Of a stretch of 64,000 nucleotides of DNA, positions 47,301-62,879 are shown in pieces; the first letter of the stretch is position 1, and each line of letters opens with the position of its first letter. Position numbers and translations under genes: made by a program. The notes beneath the pieces were generated by a model, which made no database searches, was not told the DNA's origin, and saw nothing but the letters and a program-made list of their open reading frames with translations. The DNA comes from Diphasiastrum complanatum (Eukaryota; Streptophyta; Lycopodiopsida; Lycopodiales; Lycopodiaceae), in contig MU832142.1 in assembly GCA_029204225.1 (NCBI GenBank), positions 21,081-85,080 on the forward strand, written 5' to 3'.

Positions 47301-48640
47301 GTAGGAAGATCAAAGTCCTAAGATCAGATAGTGGAGGTGAGTACAAGTCTAACGACTTCAATGATCTTTGTGATCAATGTGGGATTAAAAGACAATTTAC
47401 GCAAGCTCATATCTCTCAATGGTGTTGCTGAGCGCAAGAATCGTACGATTGTGGAAAGTGCCAGATCTATGCTAGCTGAGATGAAACTACCAAAAGATTT
47501 TTGGTCAGAAGCATGCAGCACGACAGTCTATCTTCAAAATAAAAGTCCTACCATTGCCATACCAAAGATAACACCCGAGGAAGCATTCACGAAAAAGAAG
47601 CCAAAGATGAACCACTTGTGAATCTTTGGATGTAAAGCCTTTGTACACATTCCTAAGGAAGAGAGACATAAACTTGATGTAAAAGCTATCAAGTGCATTT
47701 TCCTAGGATATGATGATCGTGTGAAGGGCTATAGATGTTTTGATCCAGTGGAAAACAAAATCCATATAAGCCGTGATGTTATCTTTGATGAATCCAAGAT
47801 GTATGAAGACGAGGATGCTGAGAAGATAGACACATCCACTGAGAAAGATGGTATAGTGTGGATACCACCTAATGATGATCCATTCATTGACCTTCTGATT
47901 GATGAACATGAGGATACATCTCAAGATACTACTACTCAACCTCAAGAGACAGGTTGGAGAGGTAGGGACAAACCTTTTGGTACAAGAAGGATTGAAGTTG
48001 CAGGTGAAAAATGCAAGGAGAAGGATGTACCGTGGGATACATTTTCACCAAGAAGCCGATCACCTGACAAGAAGCTCCCTAAGTGGTTTGAGAGATTGTT
48101 GGATAGCCGCGACATAGATGACTTTCCATGATCATCTAGCCAGGGAGAGCTACAAAGATCAACAAGAGAGAAGACACTACCTGAAAGGTATGAAGCAAAT
48201 TATGCTCTCTTATTGAACATTATTCAAAGCAAAGAACCTTCGACAAACCTTTTGGTACAAGAAGGATTGAAGTTCCAGGTGACAAACGCAAGGAGAAGGA
48301 TGTACCGTGGGATACATTTTCACCAGGAAGCCGATCACCTGACAGGAAGCTCCCTAAGTGGTTTGAGAGATTGTTGGGGAGCCGCGACATAGATGACTTT
48401 CCAGGATCATCTAGCCAGGGAGAGATACGAAGATCAACAAGAGAGAAGACACTACCTGAAAGGTATGAAGCAAATTGTGCTCTCTTATCTAGCATTATTC
48501 AAAGCAAAGAACCTTCGACTTATGGTGAACCGAAGGATGATGACATTTGGGTCAAGGCCATGGGAGAGGAGATGGAGTCAATTGCTAAGCATAGCACATG
48601 GGACTTAGTAGAACCACCAGTTGGCAAGAAACCCATAACG
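44339..48640 (+). mobile_element. Ty1/copia retrotransposon E, truncated in RT
   Basis: Primer site, then an unusually long leader of about 1.3 kb, then gag from ATG 45637. A frameshift near 46045 separates gag from a long frame (46064-47071) with the zinc knuckle CLHCDKKGHWKSEC, an intact protease motif WYIDSGATRHMT, and HKRLGHLN. A TAG at 47069 replaces Gln before the integrase core. The first catalytic Asp of HTD is Tyr (IHTYLCGPM); LRSDSGGEY and, after a shift, GVAERKNRT remain. A 275-bp tandem duplication lies in the linker. The element ends in the first RT residues (WDLVEPPVGKKPIT) where a Helitron fragment begins. Confidence 0.9.
47967..48516 (+). repeat. Tandem duplication 2 x 275 bp inside copia E
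   Basis: Copies 47967-48241 and 48242-48516 differ at about a dozen places. The unit codes for the integrase-RT linker (KPFGTRRIEV to SKEPS). Copy 1 has TGA after DDFP, copy 2 has GGA there. Confidence 0.9.
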
Positions 48641-49600
48641 TCACGCTTGAGCTCGAGATTTGAAGATAATCTCTGATCTAATTGCAAATCATCACCATTT
48701 ATGATGTATATCTACGAAAATGAAGGTCTATCTAGGGGCAAAAAACCAGCAAAATGATGATACAACCGGCCAAACACTCTAAGTGTATATGCGCTACCTA
48801 TGGAGTTGGCAGTGGATCTATCTAGATTCACTCTAAGAGATGCAAAGGCCAAGGAGTTATAATAACTCCGAACATGTTTTCTAAAATGAGCTCCCATGTC
48901 ATAAGAAGACTTGTACAAATTAAGGAGATAAAGAGATGGTAATGGCATCAAAGGCAAACGCACCTTGCCTTTCATGCAACATAAAGAGTTACTTCTTTCT
49001 GTTTTCCATCTTAGGGCTGAACAATGACTGCACACAAACTCCATCAATCCAAGATCATGACATGCTAGTGCTTGAAGTGATCTAGCTACTTCAAAAAGAC
49101 CCCGCCTAGAATGCGAGACTTCTGTGACTACGGGATTTTGCGAAGACAAAATAAAGGTTCGATGTCTTCGCTTAGCTTGGTACCTACGATTCAACCTTCG
49201 ACCCCTAGCAGATCTGGATTCTACTTCTAGAGTCCTATATGATGGGTAATTACACACATGATCGGGTGTAACAAACATTGTTGTCATCAAGTCTACCCCA
49301 TCCATAACATCAACATTGGACATCGAATCCAATATAACATGGGTAATCAAATCCTACACCTAATATATCAGTCTCTCTTCTGATATCGTCATGGGACCTC
49401 AAACGTATATCCTCTTCCTGAATGGTAAATTTCAAAACCCTGGCTTTACATTTTGCCAAAGACCTGCGACGAATCCTCCCATTCCTCTCACTTTTGGATT
49501 CCACTTCGAGAGTCAAGTATGAGAGATTACTATGAACATGTTCAGATGTAATCTGTACTAGTCTCTGAGTCGACATTTGTTGAATACTATCTGAAATGGC
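48635..49600 (-). pseudogene. Helitron Rep N-terminal region, fragment
   Basis: Minus-strand frames 49606-49310 and 49350-48712. The second gives LGLMEFVCSHCSALRW, then CCMKGKVRLPLMPLPSLYLL, HFRKHVRSYYNSLAFASLRV and YTLRVFGRLYHHFAGFLPLD, ending PSFS, a TAG, then IYIING. This is the N-terminal part of plant and animal Helitron proteins (zinc-finger CxxC...CC.GKV.LP, FR..IR.YN..LAF.SL). Before it a basic module with TLEVESRSARGRRLNRR occurs twice, once in each frame, as expected for the repeated Arg-rich segment of Helitron proteins. HUH and helicase parts are absent. It is flanked by opposing, truncated copia elements. Confidence 0.75.
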
Positions 49601-51011
49601 AAGCATATCAATTGATTCAGAAGTGGAAGTATAAAGAGCTTGATTGTTAGAAGAATAACAGTGGCTGAGTTTGTAAAGATTGTTACTTCTTCTCCCGAAA
49701 GCTAAAACTTTTCGGGATTTGTCAAGGATGGTTCAGCCATTTGTATCGAATTCGAACCTTCGACTTGAATCAGTGATTCTGCTAACTCAGAGCAAATTCT
49801 TGGTTAGTTTTGGAATGTGGCGAACATTGACTTCACCTTTCTGGAATTCGATCCTAACTGTTCCTTCACCTGGATTGAATGTGATGATTTGTCTCCAAGT
49901 TGCACAATGCGAGTGTGGGTGAATGATTTATAATCCCTGAACCAGTCTAGATGGTAAGTCATGTGTTGTGTTGCTCCAGATCCTAGATACCATGAATTGA
50001 TATCCTGTAGTTTTCTGACCTTGGTCATAAACGTTGCTTCATCTTCCTCTTGTTGTTGTGTCGAAAAACAAGTTGAGGCAGAATTTGCTTGTTGTTGGAA
50101 CCGCTTCTTCTTCTTACTATTGAATTTCAAAGTTCTGCAGTCTTTGATCTCATGTCCAGTTCTCTTGCAGTATTTGCAGAATAATTTATGCTTTGGTGGG
50201 AAAGACTAAGAATTCGAATTCGACCCTGAGCCAGAATTCGATCCTAAGCCAAAATTCGACCCAGAGTGAAATCCGACCCAGACTGCATATTGCTCTTCTT
50301 TTTGAATCTGAACTTCTGATTTTTTGAATATAGAACTTGAGGATCCGACTCTAAGCCTAAAAAGGATGCAGATCTTCTTGCCTCCTCTTGTTGAAGCAAT
50401 GAAATCACTCTTGAAAGGGTGAGATGCTCGTGGATTGAAATTGCCAGGATCCAATTTTTATAGGCCTCAGGTAGACTCAATAATAGAGTCATAACTGCAT
50501 CAGTATCTTCTATGACTGAGCTAGTTGCAGTCATCTACTCTATAAGATTTTGGAAAGTGTTGATATGACTCGAAACACTTACTACTTTAGACATTCTCAG
50601 TGTAAAGAATTTCTTTCTCAAATGGAGTTTGGAGGTGACGTCCCTGATATCGTAGAGTGTTGCTAGGATGTCCCATGCATCCTTAGTAGTCTGAGTAGCA
50701 CGTATGTGACTGAATGGCTGCATCACCTTCTAGTTTAACTTATGTGCCATCAACGATGTCCCACAGTTCCTTGGCTAGTAGTATGACCTTCATTTTGAAC
50801 TTCCAGAGATGGTAGTTATTGCCATCGAGTCTGTCGATCAGAGAAGTACTAGAAAACGGATTCATTCTAGTTTGAACGAGATCGTTGGTAGAAACAACGA
50901 TGTCGTGATACTGTTGGCTGCGCGCTTGCTAGGACGTCGTTTTGGTAGAAATGAGACTAATAATAATCCATAGTAGAAATGCAGATTACTGAATTGCCCG
51001 CTTTGATACCA
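49601..51011 (-). mobile_element. Ty1/copia retrotransposon D, truncated
   Basis: Minus strand, from 51011 down: primer site (51000-51011, TGGTATCAAAGC), gag (50726-50244, with DIRDVTSKLHLRKKF and AYKNWILAISIHEHLTLSRV), a Lys-rich spacer, protease (50130-49804) and pre-integrase LYKLSHCYSSNNQAL near 49660. The protease motif is WYLGSGATQHMT: the catalytic Asp of DSGAT is Gly. Integrase, RT and RNase H are missing. Gag is close to that of copia C but the LTR differs. Confidence 0.8.
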
Positions 51012-51560
51012 TGTCGAAAATCAGTAGGAGCTGATGAGTGAGCTTGGTGTAGGATCAAAAGCGCCACAGTTAGCATCAGATCATTCAAAAATGAATGATT
51101 CACAGATGCACAATGAAACGATATAGTAGTAGGACTGAAATTGCACTCTGATTAATATTAACAAATGAGTACAACTGCTTGAAGTAATAACTTCAGCTGG
51201 TTGAGTGTGATAATGCTGGCTACAAAAACTCGAAAATCAGAAAAAGTTTTTTGATGAAGATTAAGTCTTAACTAACTTCCTATCCACAGTTTATTTGTCT
51301 ATTACAAAATCTTTTGTACTTGCTAAATATCTAATTATCATTAAATGCTATTTGCCTCATTTATTACAACCGCTTTTGAATATACAAAGTAAGCGGACTG
51401 TTAACGTGGATCCAATTTCTAATCGACAGTATTGGAAGTTACAATGTATCGAAAAATGTACAATGACTCAAAATATACACTGACTCGAAAAATTATGGAC
51501 TTTCTGAGTCGATCAGGTATCAAGAAATTCTAGAAAACTCGATCTTGAATTTTTTCGATC
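51012..51560 (-). repeat. LTR of copia D (outer end not fixed)
   Basis: Begins TGTCGAAAATCAG on the plus strand, i.e. ends ...TTTTCGACA next to its primer site. No second copy is present, so the far end near 51560 is only a guess. Confidence 0.5.
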
Positions 51561-51739
51561 TTTTGCTCAAAATTCGAGCCTTCTTTTTTTGGATTTTGTA
51601 CAGCTTTCAGAATGCTCATTAATGAATGGATTTGAGACTGAGCATCGAATTCCAACAGATGTGTCACCCTTGCTAATACATATTACGGAGCTAAATTTTA
51701 CTAATGTGTCTATAACAAATACTACTGACGAATATTTCA

Positions 51740-56239
<4,500 letters not shown>

Positions 56240-56800
56240 ATATAGCTTTCTTTACATGCACCTTTGGAAGGTGCATGTAGAGAAAAAAAAAATGCACGGA
56301 ATTCCCTGAGAGAAATTGCACCTCTTACTTTATAAAAAAAAAGAAGGAAAAAGTGGTATTACAAAACTGTAAAAACATTTTTGATATTTTTGTGAAGGAA
56401 ATGGAGGAGCCCAAACAACGAAATATGTGGAATAGAATTTTGAATTGTTTGTTACGTGCACCTTCCAAGTGCCGAAATGTGCACATAAAAAAATTTAACT
56501 TTTCTTACACGCACACTGCCCGAAAGGTGCGTGTAAAAGAACCTACAAAAAAAATAAAAACATATTCTTCAAAGAAAAAGGGACGCCTTTTGGGACAATA
56601 TCGCCCTAGAAAGGGAGTCCGCCCTTGGGCTACCGAAAAAGTGGAACGCCCTCGAAGGGCGTCCTTCCTTCCTTTGTAAAATCAATCTTTTCCTTTTCAC
56701 AAGGGAAAGAGGTTTGCAAGCTTCCCCTTATTTTTTTTCAAAATCTTTTACATGCACCTTCCGGATGCCAAGATGTGCATGTAAAAAAATTTACCTTGTT
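56240..56800. repeat. Second cluster of CACCTTCC-stem hairpins
   Basis: Four hairpins: TACATGCACCTTTGGAAGG with its mate TGCATGTA (about 56252-56282, nearly perfect), TTACGTGCACCTTCCAAG with ATGTGCACATAAAA (about 56453-56491), TTACACGCACACTGCCCG with AAGGTGCGTGTAAAA (about 56502-56540), and TTACATGCACCTTCCGG with ATGTGCATGTAAAA (about 56749-56787). A GAAGGGCG/CGCCCTC-type inverted patch lies between. Same stem as at 25670-25945. Confidence 0.75.
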
Positions 56801-58040
56801 TTTTACGTGGGTTTGCTCAGAAGTTTTTTAAAAAAAAAATCGACAAAAAATTTAAAAAATTTCACGTCGAGAAAGGTGCACCTTCCTCATGAGTTCCACC
56901 TTGGAATGGCGGAGGAATGTGACCTTCCTTTCCCCAATAAGTTTTTTGAAAGGTTGGCTTCAAAAGAGTTATACGAGCACGAATTGGCCAATAAATAAGA
57001 GAAAAGGGTTTTTTGGCGAGCACCGGGTCGGGTGTCGGGATCCTAGTCCTACAACCCATTTTGTTATTAGAATATTTGCTCTACTACTCCTACTACTACT
57101 ACGATCCTCTCGTCTGCAGGAAGAAGGCGAGCAATAGCGATGGCCGCAACAGTCAAGATCGGCGACTCCCTGTGCTCTCGCTGTGTCCGTGTCACAGTGC
57201 TTAGTGTCTCCTCCCTTCCCCTCTCTTCACATGGCATCTGAAAAAGACACTGTAAAAATCATCAAGTTACAATTGCATCATTCTGCTTGCGCCTATTCTT
57301 CATCATCATCATCCTGGTGGTGATGGTGGATGTTCAGTATTCCTACTGATTTTCCTGTTTTTTTTTCGTAGGGGCAATCCCCACGACTTTATTATCTTCT
57401 TATGCCGCGGCAGTTGGTACGCACTCGTTTGTCTGATTAAGGCTTTGGATTCCTTCGTTTTGCTCTTGACTTGTTATCCTTGGAGCTGCGTTACATGATG
57501 TGAGAGCTTCTTCTTAGTGTTTCGTATGCGATTGTTTTATCTGAGATTTAGATCTATTTGATATTTGCCGATTCGTTTATGTCTTAATATGTTTGCTGAT
57601 CTTTCTTCTCTCAGAATTTTGTTTCTCAGGATGTTAAGATCTTGTGTCTCAACTCTTTGCAGCTAAAGCTTCTTCCGGATAAGTTCAAGATCAAGGCGTC
57701 TGATTGTTTCGAGCTCACTAATCAGATATCATTACGCCTTTGTACGGCATCGGGCTGTCGATCCATTGATTTCTACAACACTTAAAAGAGGTTCACGATA
57801 CGGGCCCTTTGTTCTTAAGATTCAAGCCGGAAATAGCAATTCGTTATCAACGATTCCTTTTTGTTCTACCTGTGGCTCCTCTGCCTATCGGAATTTGGAC
57901 GAAGAAATCTGGCTTCTGGAATTGCTGTAGATCTAAAGGTGTGTACCAAGGCAGCTTCTTCTGAGAAATTTCAATTCTTTTGAACCTTGAGACGTGCATA
58001 CTGTAGGGTACTCGGTGAAGGCGAGAAGATTAGTCTTGAA
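56801..58040. other. Upstream region of the DUF3511 gene
   Basis: No coding similarity. TTCATACTGTAGGGTACTC-like context near 58002 (GCATACTGTAG then GGTACTC) looks like a splice acceptor in the 5' UTR. C/T-rich blocks near 57180-57230 suit a leader. Promoter elements were not identified with confidence. Confidence 0.35.
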
Positions 58041-58316
58041 ATGTCTGGAGACCGCCGCATGCAAGTATACAACAGCGATGGCTATCCCAATTCATTCGGG
58101 ACGAGCTACCCAGAATCCATTCCACCGGAAAAGTTCAAAAAGAAAACCGAGACTTCGCGCTCTTGGAGCTTGTACAACGATCCTGAGTTGAAGAGGAAGA
58201 CCCGCGTGGCTTCTTATAAAGCCTATTCCGTTGAAGGAAGAGTAAAATCTTCTGTTAAAAGGAGCTTCAGATGGCTTAAAGAAAAGTACCTTGAGGTTCG
58301 TTATGGCTGGTGGTAG
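58041..58316 (+). CDS. DUF3511 family small protein
   Basis: A 91-residue protein. The C-terminal half is the DUF3511 domain: SRSWSLYNDPELKRKTRVAS (about 41-60), then YKAYSVEGRVKSSVKRSFRW and LKEKYLEVRYGWW to the last residue. Known members in seed plants end the same way (..KRVASYKxYxVEGKxK.S.R.S.RWLKxxxxxxxYGWW). The N-terminal half is Ser/Gly/Tyr-rich and unlike anything known. Function unknown; small, basic, no membrane segment or signal peptide. The ATG at 58041 (MSGDRRM) is the first in frame; the open frame before it has no ATG and probably begins with a 5' UTR splice acceptor near 58007. Confidence 0.88.
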   Translation: MSGDRRMQVYNSDGYPNSFGTSYPESIPPEKFKKKTETSRSWSLYNDPELKRKTRVASYKAYSVEGRVKSSVKRSFRWLKEKYLEVRYGWW

Positions 58317-58933
58317 CATTTCTTGGTTCGAGTCATATCTGCCGGCTGGGTTACCATGAATGAAACCCCGGAAGATGTAATTTGGCTACGTTAGGAAAGC
58401 ATCATAACGCTTAGTGTCCTCCTGTTGAATTGGTCAGTGAGAGGTTTAGCATTCATTAGATGGTTTGTCCTATTCTAATTTCTCATATCTTCAATTCGAT
58501 TCGGACGGCAACTGGTGGCATCTCGTTCATACAAGATTATGAGGAGAGGGCAAAGCAGAGATTAATTAAAAGTCCTTTGAAGGAGCTTCAAAGTTTTCAA
58601 CTTACGGTTTCTATCAAGGGTTGCTGTTATAGTTTCACTCTCGTGTTGGAGTTCGCAACTATTTTCTGTCCTTGCTTCTCACAGGTAGAAATTTTTCGGA
58701 TATTTATGCTACTAGTACCTTTCTTGGCAGAATTAAGCGGAGGCAGAAAGAAGATGCTATGCTTCAGGTGAAAGTTGCAGGCTAAAAGATAAGATTTATA
58801 TTAAACAAGAATACAAAGGAATAAGGAGATTAGGACATTCAAGGCTACTATGTTTTAGTTATCTGGCAAAGTGAATATTAGAAAGCCATGATTGAGTTGC
58901 AGTTTTTCAGAGATAAATCTGTAAACATGAAAT
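58317..58933. other. 3' flank of the DUF3511 gene
   Basis: No further gene is visible. It likely holds the 3' UTR. Confidence 0.35.
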
Positions 58934-59628
58934 GAATGTGATATCAGACATTTAAATAAGTTTGAAGGTTATCTTGCAAAGGGAATGCAAGGGAACCATC
59001 ATTCAGCTGCAGACTTCCAGTTGTTGACTACGAATGCAATCCACATCTTTCATTTATATAGATAATAACTAGGCGATCCCCTGAAATTTCCTTTTGGAGC
59101 TTTTGTTTTAGGGTTTCCAGTTTCATTCTACTTGATCGAGGATGATGGAATTTTAGTTTGACAAAGGCATTATCGCAGAAATCTGCATCATGCTTGATTT
59201 GTGAATAAAATGAGCTTAGAACATTGTCTCTGTACTTTCATGCTATGCAGTCATTGTCTACATAAGTGCATGCTTCTTGAATGTGATATCAAACATTTAA
59301 ATGCATGTATGTTTGACGGCTGTGTCAAATGAATGCTAGGTAACCATCATTCAGCTGCAGACTTTCAATTGTTGACTACGACTGCACTCCATTTCTTTCA
59401 TTCATATAGATAATAACTAGGCGGGCCCCTGAAATTTCCTTTTTGAGCTCTTTTTTTAGGGTTTCAAGCTACATTTTACTTGATCTAGGATGATGGAATT
59501 TTGGTTTGACTAAGGTGTTATCGCAGAAATCTGCATCATTCTTGATTTGTGAATAAATGAGCTTAGAACATTGTAACTGTACTTTCATGCTATGCAGTCA
59601 TTGTCTACATAAAGTACATGCTTCTTGA
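58934..59628. repeat. Tandem duplication, 2 x ~345 bp
   Basis: 58934-59278 and 59279-59628 share ACCATCATTCAGCTGCAGAC, AGATAATAACTAGGCG, GGATGATGGAATTTT, TTATCGCAGAAATCTGCATC and CATGCTATGCAGTCATTGTC in the same order at about 90% identity. Non-coding. Confidence 0.88.
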
Positions 59629-62178
59629 CGGCTTATTCGATTCTAGAACTGAAATGCTTTTGCACCTGCGTATAGAAGTTATGAAATGTAATCTAGTATT
59701 TGCCAATTAGCAGATTAGTTCACCTAGTATGCCCATAAATGTCTATGCTACATCAAAACTTTGCAATTGCCACCTGTTGCAGGACTTGAGGCACAAAGTT
59801 TTGTAGTTTAGTTCGTTAGAAGTTGCATAAAACTTAGGCGTAATAAACTAGTTACCCTCCACTTATTAGGAGCAGGCTGCAGGACCAATGCTGGAGAGTT
59901 TGTTTTAATGAAAACAGAAACTGTAGGATATACATGCCTATTTCATTATCTAGGAGGAAAAACCTGATAGGGAACAGTTAGTGCTATTGATAAGAACAGT
60001 TAGCTTATATAGAAGAGTGGGTTGTCAATCCATTTTACCTCTTACAGCATGGGTGGATCTATTATGTAGCAGTACTTTATTTGTAGCTCTTGAAACAAGA
60101 GATTTCGAGCCCACTCTATGGTTGGACCTATTGAAACTTACCAACAATATGCTTGTGCTAGCATTCATAATGGTTGAGACAGGTTTACATCAGAAAGTGC
60201 TAGAATTTTAGCGCGTTGTTCTTTGTATGGATGTATGAAAGTTAATGAGGACATATCTTTGAAAATGCTTTTCCTTGTCGTTGCCTTGTCGTTGGGAGAT
60301 TATGGTTCAAGTATAGGTTGTGTTAAGTGCATTGGGCTTTAGGGTCAAAGGAATTTTACCTGGTTATATAGAGATTGTGCATCTTTTTTGTTATGGCTTA
60401 GTAGTTATGAGCTTAACATTCACATAAGGCATTCCTTGATTAGTAGATGACTTTTGGATCATGAGATAGCTCATTGGAAGTTGAAAGAACGTGGAAGGCT
60501 TCAAGCTCCAAAACCTCTATACTAAAATACATAAATAAGATTGAGGCAATTATGACTCTTCTATCCCAATCCAATGAGCTTGATCATATTTGTATAACTT
60601 GTAGACTCGGAATAAGCGATTTGGGCATTAGTTTAGAATAAAATAATATTAAGGGCCAAATTCAAGTTAACTAAGGTTCTAAGTTTAGAGAGAATCACAT
60701 GTATAATGTGAGGCCCTACTCACTCAAAAAGGAATCACATGAATCATGTGAAGACATGCATCTATCACAAACCATTCATCACACATAATGAGAGACAACT
60801 TTAGATGAAAAAATCTAAAGTATAAAATTGGCTTGCTCTCGGATAGAGAGAGAATGCTCATAGAGCTCTCATGTAGAGACAGAATGTTAAATAAATTATA
60901 CGTGTTGGAGCTTGCTACATCAAGATCTCTCTTCAAAAAACTAAGTGTGGACTCAATCTCACTCTCACTCATAGTAGGATTTGCAAGAGATTTTGGTGAA
61001 TGAGGAGTATAGGCTTCAATCAAGAGGAGGTTCCATGAGAGTAGACAATGGCGAAATATGATTGGACCTCTAAAACATCACCTATTACTATGATTGGACC
61101 ACCTACATGCCAACTCTTACAATGATTGGACCATTTTGGTGCACCTCACTTCATGATTGGTCTATGTATTGGCAAATGAGATCAAGAGGTGCTATGTCAC
61201 TAATCCTCTAGCATCAAGCCAACTGTAATTAGCCTACACTACCACAAGCTAATCCAACTCTAATTTTGACCTAATCACTTATTTACAAGTGTACAAAGAG
61301 TGGTTTTGAAAGAGGACTCCCAAACCTCAAGATAGATGGCTTTTACAATTTCAAAAAGGGCACCCTCATCAAACTAGAAACACTAGATTTCCATTGGAGG
61401 GCTTGGATTGGAATCTTTTCCACTCTAGAGTAGCCGATCAGAGTAAAGAAGGCTCACCTCTCAAATCTATAAAAGTTAGCCAAGTGAGATAGCTGTGAAA
61501 AAAGAGCAAGTTATTGAAATTTGAATGAATTTAATTCTATGTTTGTGACATCACGTTATGAATTAAAGAAGTTTATTTAAAAATTTTGACAACAAGAACT
61601 TCCACACATGGCATGTTAAGATGAGACTTCTCAAAATCTAGAGGAATCTATAGAGCCTTGTGGATAGTTCTAAAGTAAAGTCAAAATCTTTTGAAGATCA
61701 ACCTAACTTGGATGTCTGAGACAAGAGATCTAGAGTTGTTGCATAGGTCTTGGCTTGGCTGATTTACCCATCCATCACTTGGATTTGTCAATAACCCTTT
61801 CAAAAATTTGTAAATTCTTGAAAGCAATCTTTGGAGCCCATGCCAGGAATGGTAAATTCTTGCTAAAGCAATATTTTTTCTATTTGAAACTTTAATTTGA
61901 GATGTTATCTAATCATTTAACTCGACTTTACAATGTTTTTGTCATATTTCCTATTGAGCCACACCACATTTCCTATTGTGTTTCGAGGCACTTTTAACCA
62001 AAAATTATCTATTTACTCTATTTTACGCTTCAAGACATATTTACAATATTTTGTGCTTTGCGCAATTCAAGTGCACCATTTGAGTCTAACTTTCATTTAA
62101 TTACATTATTTACAAAATGGAGGCGATGCGAGCCCTCTGTATTATGGTGGTGGAGGTGAAGTTGGTGATGTGGCTTAT
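59629..62178. other. Intergenic, no gene seen
   Basis: Apart from dispersed repeat copy 2, nothing coding. ATGATTGGACC occurs about four times at 61055-61165. Confidence 0.35.
60590..61440. repeat. Dispersed repeat, copy 2 (split)
   Basis: 60590-60770 and 61370-61440 match 37740-37980 in order. The 600 bases between them are absent from copy 1. They hold the repeated ATGATTGGACC words, so either copy 1 has a deletion or copy 2 an insertion. Confidence 0.5.
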
Positions 62179-62335
62179 GAAACTGGTGATGTGGCTGATG
62201 GAGCTTTTGATGTTTCGAATGAGGCTGTTGATGTGGTTGATGAAACTGGTGATGTGGCCGATGGAGCTTTTGATGTTTCGAATGAGGCTGTTGATGTGGC
62301 TAATGAAGATGTTGATGTGGCTGGTGAAGCTTCAT
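62179..62335. repeat. Minisatellite, period 63 bp, about 2.5 units
   Basis: GAAACTGGTGATGTGGC recurs at 62179 and 62242, with a diverged third start at 62305. Shorter GATGTGGCTGATG/GATGTGGTTGATG sub-units are visible. In one frame it reads as GDVADGAFDVSNEAVDV repeated. That frame has no ATG, so I treat it as non-coding. Confidence 0.8.
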
Positions 62336-62339
62336 GTGT

Positions 62340-62819
62340 TCTTCCAGAGTTATTGAAAATCTCTGGCAAAATGCCTAGGCATTTGTATAACCTACCAACT
62401 TTTGCACTTCAGGTTGACCATAGTTCAAACCAAAATTTAATGTCCCTCAAATGTACCTGAGAATACGTTTAGAAGACTTCTAGTGTGCTTGACTAGGATG
62501 CATAAATTGACTTAAAACACCAACAACATAAGCAATATCAGGTCGTGTGTGTGTCAAGTAAATCAAACTACCCACCAGTTGCCACTACGGTTATATAAGC
62601 ATCGACTTTTTCAAATTCATCATATGTAGTAATCTTCGTGTTGACATCCATCAGTGTGCTTAAAGGCTTCCAATCCTGCATATAAGAGCACGTTTTAGTG
62701 CGCAAATGTGTTCCACATTGTCGGATTGTGAGCAAGCATACTTCGACGGTGGAGATCATCCAATCATGGATGCAGATCGATGACCAATATCTGTACAGCT
62801 CTGAAACTTCATTTTTCAA
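62340..62819 (-). pseudogene. copia RT/RNase H junction remnant
   Basis: Minus strand: KPLSTLMDVNTKITTYDEFE (62690-62600), then after shifts [31 protein letters not shown], a stop, KSSKRILRYI, a stop, and GTLNFGLNY..VGYTNA. This is the copia segment just after RT leading into RNase H (family: YRxxVGSLxYLTxTRPDIxY.V...SxFM..P...H..AAKRILRYxxGTxxxGL.Y). The catalytic D of YTDSDWA is N in TNA. It stops at the minisatellite. Confidence 0.75.
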
Positions 62820-62879
62820 AAAAATTGAAGTTTGTAAAGTTCGTTGAAATTGTCAAATTCTAGCTTTACATCTATCATA

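Noticed and set aside
62117-62356. 79-codon ATG frame rich in Met, Leu and Trp
   Set aside because: It reads through the 63-bp minisatellite out of frame and has no similarity to a membrane protein family.
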